A DNA stretch of 64,000 bases, from assembly GCF_005860765.1 (NCBI RefSeq), contig NZ_VCEI01000031.1, positions 62,001 to 126,000 on the forward strand. The letters are read 5' to 3'. The stretch comes from Dyadobacter sediminis (GTDB lineage Bacteria > Bacteroidota > Bacteroidia > Cytophagales > Spirosomataceae). Below, in pieces: positions 60,338-64,000 of this stretch; the first letter of the stretch is position 1; every line of letters begins with the position of its first letter. The translations under genes were made by a program, and so were the position numbers. The notes under the pieces were generated by a model. That model had not been told where the DNA came from, did no database searches, and saw only the letters and a program-made list of their open reading frames with translations.

Positions 60338-61837
60338 ATGTCCAAATACATTGCTGCAATTGATCAGGGGACAACGAGTACCCGTTGTATATTGTTTAAT
60401 CATCAGGGGAAAATTGTTTCGGTCGGGCAAAAAGAGCATGAACAGATTTACCCGCATCCCGGCTGGGTGGAGCATAATCCAACCGAAATATGGAAAAACA
60501 CGCTGGAAGTTATTGCTGTTGCCCGGATCAACGTGTCTGCGACGGCATCGGACATTGCGGCCATTGGCATCACAAACCAGAGGGAAACAACCGTAGTCTG
60601 GAACCGGCGAACGGGAAAACCTTATTATAACGCACTCGTCTGGCAGGATACCCGGACAACGGACCTCGTTGCCAGATTTGAAAAAGAAGGCGGTTTGAAC
60701 CAGTTCCGGGATATTACAGGATTGCCGGTTTCCACTTATTTCAGCGGCCTTAAACTGAAATGGCTGCTCGAAAATGTAGATGGCATCCGTGAAGATGCAG
60801 AAAAAGGAGAAGCAATTTTCGGAAATATGGATACTTTCCTGATCTGGCATCTCACCGGCGGCGTACAGGGCGGCATTCATGTAACGGATGTTACCAACGC
60901 AAGCCGCACGCAACTCATGAACCTTCATACCTTGCAATGGGACCGGAAAATGCTGTCAGTTTACAACATTCCTGAAAACATGCTGCCTGAAATCAAGAGC
61001 AGCAGTGAAGTTTACGGAAATGTTACCAATGAAATCCTGCCGGGCGTACCCGTCGCCGGCGATCTGGGCGATCAGCATGCCGCGCTGGTCGGGCAAACCT
61101 GCTTTCATCCCGGAATGGCCAAAAATACATACGGAACAGGTTGCTTTCTGGTGATGAACACAGGAAACGAACTGAAAACTTCGGAAAACGGGCTGCTTAC
61201 AACGATCGCTTATAAATTTGGAAATGAGCCTGTGCAATATGCGCTGGAAGGAAGTGTGGCCATCACCGGCGCGTTGGTGCAATGGGTACGTGACAATCTC
61301 GGCATTATAAAACAAAGCAGTGAAATTGAACAGCTTGCCCAGACTGTCAATGACAACGGGGGCGCTTACTTTGTTCCTGCTTTTTCCGGATTATATGCGC
61401 CATACTGGCGCAATGATGCAAGAGGCGTTATTGCCGGTCTTACGCGTTATGTGAACAAAGGACATATTGCCCGTGCCGTACTGGAAGCCACTGCATATCA
61501 AACGCTTGATGTTGTAAAGGCCATGGAACAGGATTCGGGTATAAAACTGGCTTCGCTGCGCGTGGACGGCGGGATGGTTTCCAATCAGCTGCTGATGCAG
61601 TTTCAATCCGACATTCTGAACACACAGGTGGTATCTCCGGCTGTTGCCGAAACGACTGCGTTGGGTGCCGCATACGCTGCCGGTCTGGCCGTAGGTTACT
61701 GGCAAAATACCGAAGAACTTACCAGAAACTGGACCATAGCGCATACCTGGAACCCGGATATGGACGAAGAATCAAGAAACAGGTTTTATGGTGGCTGGCA
61801 AAAGGCTGTTACAAAGTCATACGACTGGATGGAGTAA
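60338..61837 (+). CDS. glpK: Glycerol kinase
   Basis: A 499-residue FGGY-family kinase making glycerol 3-phosphate. It has DQGTTSTRCILFNHQG at residues 8-23, the substrate region GWVEHNPTEIW near 47, NQRETTVVWNRRTGKP near 83, TGLPVSTYFSGLKLKWLLEN split around residue 130-150, and the FGGY signatures GDLGDQHAALVGQ near 240 and LRVDGGMVSNQLLMQFQSD near 408. No glpF or glpD is adjacent. The gene is followed by a 520-base gap with a phased repeat array. Confidence 0.96.
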   Translation: MSKYIAAIDQGTTSTRCILFNHQGKIVSVGQKEHEQIYPHPGWVEHNPTEIWKNTLEVIAVARINVSATASDIAAIGITNQRETTVVWNRRTGKPYYNALVWQDTRTTDLVARFEKEGGLNQFRDITGLPVSTYFSGLKLKWLLENVDGIREDAEKGEAIFGNMDTFLIWHLTGGVQGGIHVTDVTNASRTQLMNLHTLQWDRKMLSVYNIPENMLPEIKSSSEVYGNVTNEILPGVPVAGDLGDQHAALVGQTCFHPGMAKNTYGTGCFLVMNTGNELKTSENGLLTTIAYKFGNEPVQYALEGSVAITGALVQWVRDNLGIIKQSSEIEQLAQTVNDNGGAYFVPAFSGLYAPYWRNDARGVIAGLTRYVNKGHIARAVLEATAYQTLDVVKAMEQDSGIKLASLRVDGGMVSNQLLMQFQSDILNTQVVSPAVAETTALGAAYAAGLAVGYWQNTEELTRNWTIAHTWNPDMDEESRNRFYGGWQKAVTKSYDWME

Positions 61838-61885
61838 GGCAAGCAGGGATGTATTGTTACAAGCAGGCTTGTTAGTTAAAGTATT

Positions 61886-62001
61886 GTCATTTTTTGTCAT
61901 GGATTGTCACTCATAGTCATTTTTTTCAGGGATTGTATTTGTTGGGATTTGTTGTGAGAGGATGATTGGTTATGAAAGTCATTTATAGACATATATTGTC
62001 A
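61886..62001 (-). repeat. Left block of the 10-base phased repeat (TGAC-N6, minus orientation)
   Basis: GTCA occurs at 61886, 61896, 61906, 61916, exactly 10 apart, and again at 61978, 61988 (as GACA) and 61998. Read on the minus strand these are TGAC units with the same tails as in the right block, for example TGACAAAAAA, TGACAATCCA and TGACTATGAG. The 62 bases between the two sub-blocks hold only degenerate copies. No coding potential. Confidence 0.85.
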
Positions 62002-62080
62002 TTATAGTTTGAAGGTTTCTTGAAAAATTAACTGACAACAAAAATCTATAAAACCCTTTCTATCCATCCCAAACCAAACA

Positions 62081-62242
62081 TGACCATATATGACAAAAAA
62101 TGACAACTCTTGACTAAAAATAACCATATAACTAGACATAACCACACATGACAAAAAATGACAACTTCTGACCAAACATGACTATGCCTGACAAAAAATG
62201 ACAACTTCTGACCAAACATGACGATTCGTTACTACTCGTGAC
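62081..62242 (+). repeat. Right block of the 10-base phased repeat (TGAC-N6), 17 units
   Basis: Units start at 62081, 62091, 62101, 62111, 62121, 62129, then every 10 bases from 62139 to 62239. All steps are 10 except one of 8 (62121 to 62129). Thirteen cores read TGAC; three read TAAC and one TTAC. The tails are A/C-rich. The stretches 62149-62182 and 62189-62222 are identical over 34 bases, a four-unit duplication with A6 tracts 40 bases apart. TGA stops fall in all three plus frames, so the block is not coding on that strand. Confidence 0.92.
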
Positions 62243-62359
62243 AATCCCCTCCCCCGTAGTGTTTTAATCTTTTTATAATCAGTATAAACTAACCTCTTTC
62301 TTGCGCTATCTTATGTTTAAACGTAACTTCACGGCTCGAAAATCAAATCTGAGTGCCTT

Positions 62360-63169
62360 ATGCATACCCTCCGTCTGAAAAAGCCGCTTGCTTTTTTTGA
62401 TCTTGAAACAACCGGAGTCAATATTGTCCGTGACCGCATTGTAGAAATATCAGTAGTAAAGGCGCTGCCAAACGGTGAAACAGAAATACGTACGCGCAGA
62501 GTTAATCCCGAAATGCCCATTCCGCTGGAAAGCAGTTTGATTCACGGCATTTATGACGAGGATATTAAAGATGCACCGACTTTCAAAGGAATTGCCAAAA
62601 CCCTAGCCGCATTTCTGGAAGGATGTGATCTGGCGGGATTCAACAGCAATCGGTTTGATATTCCCATGCTGGTGGAAGAATTTCTGCGCGCCGGCGTTGA
62701 ATTTGACCTGAAAAACAGGAAAACGGTGGATGCACAGCGCATTTATCATTTGATGGAGCCTCGCAACCTTTCTGCTGCATACCAGTTTTATTGCGGCAAA
62801 ACGCTCACAAACGCACACAGCGCAGAGGCCGATACCATTGCTACATTCGAAGTTCTTCAGGGACAGATTGCGCGCTACGAAGGTGTCAAGATTACGGATG
62901 TGCATGGCAATGAAACGGAGCCCATTAAAAATGATGTGGCCGTTTTACATGATCTTACGGCTTCCAGACTAATTGATTTTGCGGGCAGAATGGCTTACAA
63001 TGACAAAGGAGAAGAAATCTTTAACTTTGGTAAACATAACGGCAAACGCGTAGCAGATATACTGAAAAACGAGCCGTCCTTCTTCGATTGGATGATGAAA
63101 GGGGAATTTCCGCTTGATACCAAAAGAAAACTGACCGAAATTAAACTGAGAGCATTGACCCAGCGCTGA
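62360..63169 (+). CDS. DEDDh-family 3'-5' exonuclease
   Basis: A 269-residue exonuclease of the DnaQ/PolC-epsilon type. ExoI is FFDLETTGVN (residues 13-22) with the Asp and Glu metal ligands, ExoII is FNSNRFDIPMLV near 94, and ExoIII reads NAHSAEADTIAT near 152 with the catalytic His and Asp. The C-terminal part (FNFGKHNGKRVADILKNEP, about 215-265) is a small domain also found in exodeoxyribonuclease X-like proteins. It is a repair or proofreading-type nuclease; association with a polymerase cannot be judged. It lies 118 bases after the phased repeat array. Confidence 0.88.
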   Translation: MHTLRLKKPLAFFDLETTGVNIVRDRIVEISVVKALPNGETEIRTRRVNPEMPIPLESSLIHGIYDEDIKDAPTFKGIAKTLAAFLEGCDLAGFNSNRFDIPMLVEEFLRAGVEFDLKNRKTVDAQRIYHLMEPRNLSAAYQFYCGKTLTNAHSAEADTIATFEVLQGQIARYEGVKITDVHGNETEPIKNDVAVLHDLTASRLIDFAGRMAYNDKGEEIFNFGKHNGKRVADILKNEPSFFDWMMKGEFPLDTKRKLTEIKLRALTQR

Positions 63170-63188
63170 CATAATCATCCGCCCGCAT

Positions 63189-63235
63189 TTGAGTAAGTGC
63201 TATTTATGTCTATTTTTGACGAAAATGTATTTTTG
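63189..63235 (+). promoter_or_regulatory. Promoter region of nuoK with two -7 elements
   Basis: TTG (63189-63191), 19 bases of spacer and TATTTTTG (63211-63218) form one good promoter. A second TATTTTTG lies at 63228-63235, 17 bases further on. Both precede the nuoK ATG at 63273. Confidence 0.6.
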
Positions 63236-63272
63236 ATTATTTTAACCGAATATCCAAACAGGTAAACCTGAT

Positions 63273-63626
63273 ATGATTCCAAACCCTAATATTCCAGAGG
63301 TTAATATACCAGCGGTTATTCAGAATATTCCACTTCAAAGTTATCTAATTCTCAGTACTTTACTTTTTGTAATCGGCATCATTGGTGTACTGACCCGCCG
63401 CAACGCCATTATCATCTTTATGTCTGTGGAATTAATGCTTAATGCTGCCAATCTGCTGCTGATCGCATTTTCGTCCTACCGGTCAGATCCTTCCGGACAG
63501 GTTTTCGTATTTTTTATCATGGCTGTTGCCGCCGCAGAAGTGGCTGTCGGGCTGGCGATCATTGTAATGATTTACCGGAATACAAGAAATACGGATATTG
63601 GCTTTCTTAATAAACTTAAGTGGTAA
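63273..63626 (+). CDS. nuoK: NADH-quinone oxidoreductase subunit K
   Basis: A 117-residue membrane subunit of complex I with three hydrophobic segments. The Glu in FMSVELMLNAANLL near residue 52 and the second Glu in MAVAAAEVAVGLAIIV near 88 are the conserved proton-channel residues. The N-terminus has an extra Pro/Asn-rich stretch of about 20 residues before TM1 (SYLILSTLLFVIGIIGVLT). It is preceded by its own promoter and followed by nuoL. Confidence 0.95.
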   Translation: MIPNPNIPEVNIPAVIQNIPLQSYLILSTLLFVIGIIGVLTRRNAIIIFMSVELMLNAANLLLIAFSSYRSDPSGQVFVFFIMAVAAAEVAVGLAIIVMIYRNTRNTDIGFLNKLKW

Positions 63627-63672
63627 GTATTTCCCGACACAAATACTCAGGATTCAAGATTAACAAATAAAT

Positions 63673-64000
63673 ATGTCTGCATCATTACTTATTCTGATCC
63701 CGCTGTTACCGCTTGTCGGTTTCCTGATCAACGGAATCGGATTCCCAAACATACCCAAAAGTGCCGTAGGTATCATTGGAACACTGGCCGTTGTAGCAAG
63801 CTTTGTTTTGTCTGTCATGACATTCAATGCATTTGTTGCATCCGGAAGTGAAACGCTGATTGTACCGCTTTTTGACTGGATAACGGTCGGAGACCTGAAC
63901 ATTCCCTTTTCATTTCAGATCGATCAGCTTTCTTTATTGATGCTGATGATCATTACGGGCGTCGGTTCGCTGATCCATATCTATTCCATCGGCTACATGC
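63673..64000 (+). CDS. nuoL: NADH-quinone oxidoreductase subunit L, cut by window end
   Basis: About 109 residues are visible from the ATG at 63673, 46 bases after nuoK. The beginning SASLLILIPLLPLVGFLING is the usual NuoL first helix, then FVLSVMTFNAF and the loop with PFSFQIDQLSLLMLMIITGVG and HIYSIGYM, all typical of the antiporter-like subunit. It pumps protons in complex I. The C-terminal most part lies outside the window. Confidence 0.93.
   Translation, partial: MSASLLILIPLLPLVGFLINGIGFPNIPKSAVGIIGTLAVVASFVLSVMTFNAFVASGSETLIVPLFDWITVGDLNIPFSFQIDQLSLLMLMIITGVGSLIHIYSIGYM

Noticed and set aside
61886..62242. Phased array as a CRISPR array or coding repeat
   Set aside because: The repeat unit is far too short for CRISPR (4-base core, 6-base tail), no cas genes are present, and TGA stops occur in all plus frames.

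Overview
This is a chromosomal window from a Bacteroidota bacterium, most likely of the order Cytophagales (Dyadobacter/Spirosoma-like by overall gene content; the genus is an inference). The evidence is a type IX secretion sorting domain, lineage-typical small families (resembling DUF5606 and DUF5618), weak or absent Shine-Dalgarno sequences, -7 elements of the Bacteroidota form TAnnTTTG, and signal peptides that very often end in Ala-Gln. I see no rRNA or tRNA gene, CRISPR array, prophage, transposase or plasmid function. Coding density is high and genes lie in short runs on both strands.

Layout. 1-11 kb: the end of a TetR regulator, a Wzx/MATE-type flippase, a Mla-type lipid ABC pair (permease and ATPase without the MCE partner), an SDR enzyme, a ROK kinase, a GT2 glycosyltransferase, a T9SS-exported SGNH esterase, a GT-C-like membrane protein, murB and a SPOR lipoprotein. 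11-17 kb: gmd, a periplasmic thioredoxin, engB, a DUF5606-like gene, deoC coupled to a GT4 glycosyltransferase, and a lone KAS III. 17-30 kb: an M1 peptidase, meaB, small exported proteins, a 39-residue membrane protein coupled to a lipid kinase, SUI1, a MacB-like permease, gamma-glutamyltransferase, nudK, SIMPL and MarR genes. 30-45 kb: a divergent PEP carboxylase, Xer recombinase, rpsU, Ppx/GppA, a large metzincin-like protease, an M23 protein, SDR, S41 protease, acetoacetyl-CoA synthetase and a pseudouridine synthase with a long disordered arm. 45-64 kb: a Do/HtrA protease, Hsp20, the acpP-fabF-rnc cluster, kdsA coupled to a PAP2 phosphatase, tagI, GDPD, a PfkB kinase, cysS, an M28 protein resembling glutaminyl cyclase, pbpC, glpK, an exonuclease and the start of a nuoK-nuoL operon.

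The common theme is the cell envelope: sugar nucleotide, Kdo and peptidoglycan synthesis, lipid transport, and exported proteases and esterases. Many exported products would start with Gln after signal peptidase I cleavage, and the M28 protein may cyclise that residue.

The most unusual element is the 520-base gap between glpK and the exonuclease gene. It holds about 24 copies of TGAC followed by six variable bases, spaced almost exactly 10 bases apart, in two blocks of opposite orientation. Second come heptanucleotide arrays (GCTAANN) placed directly at the stop codons of two unrelated genes, one of them facing an inverted partner array.
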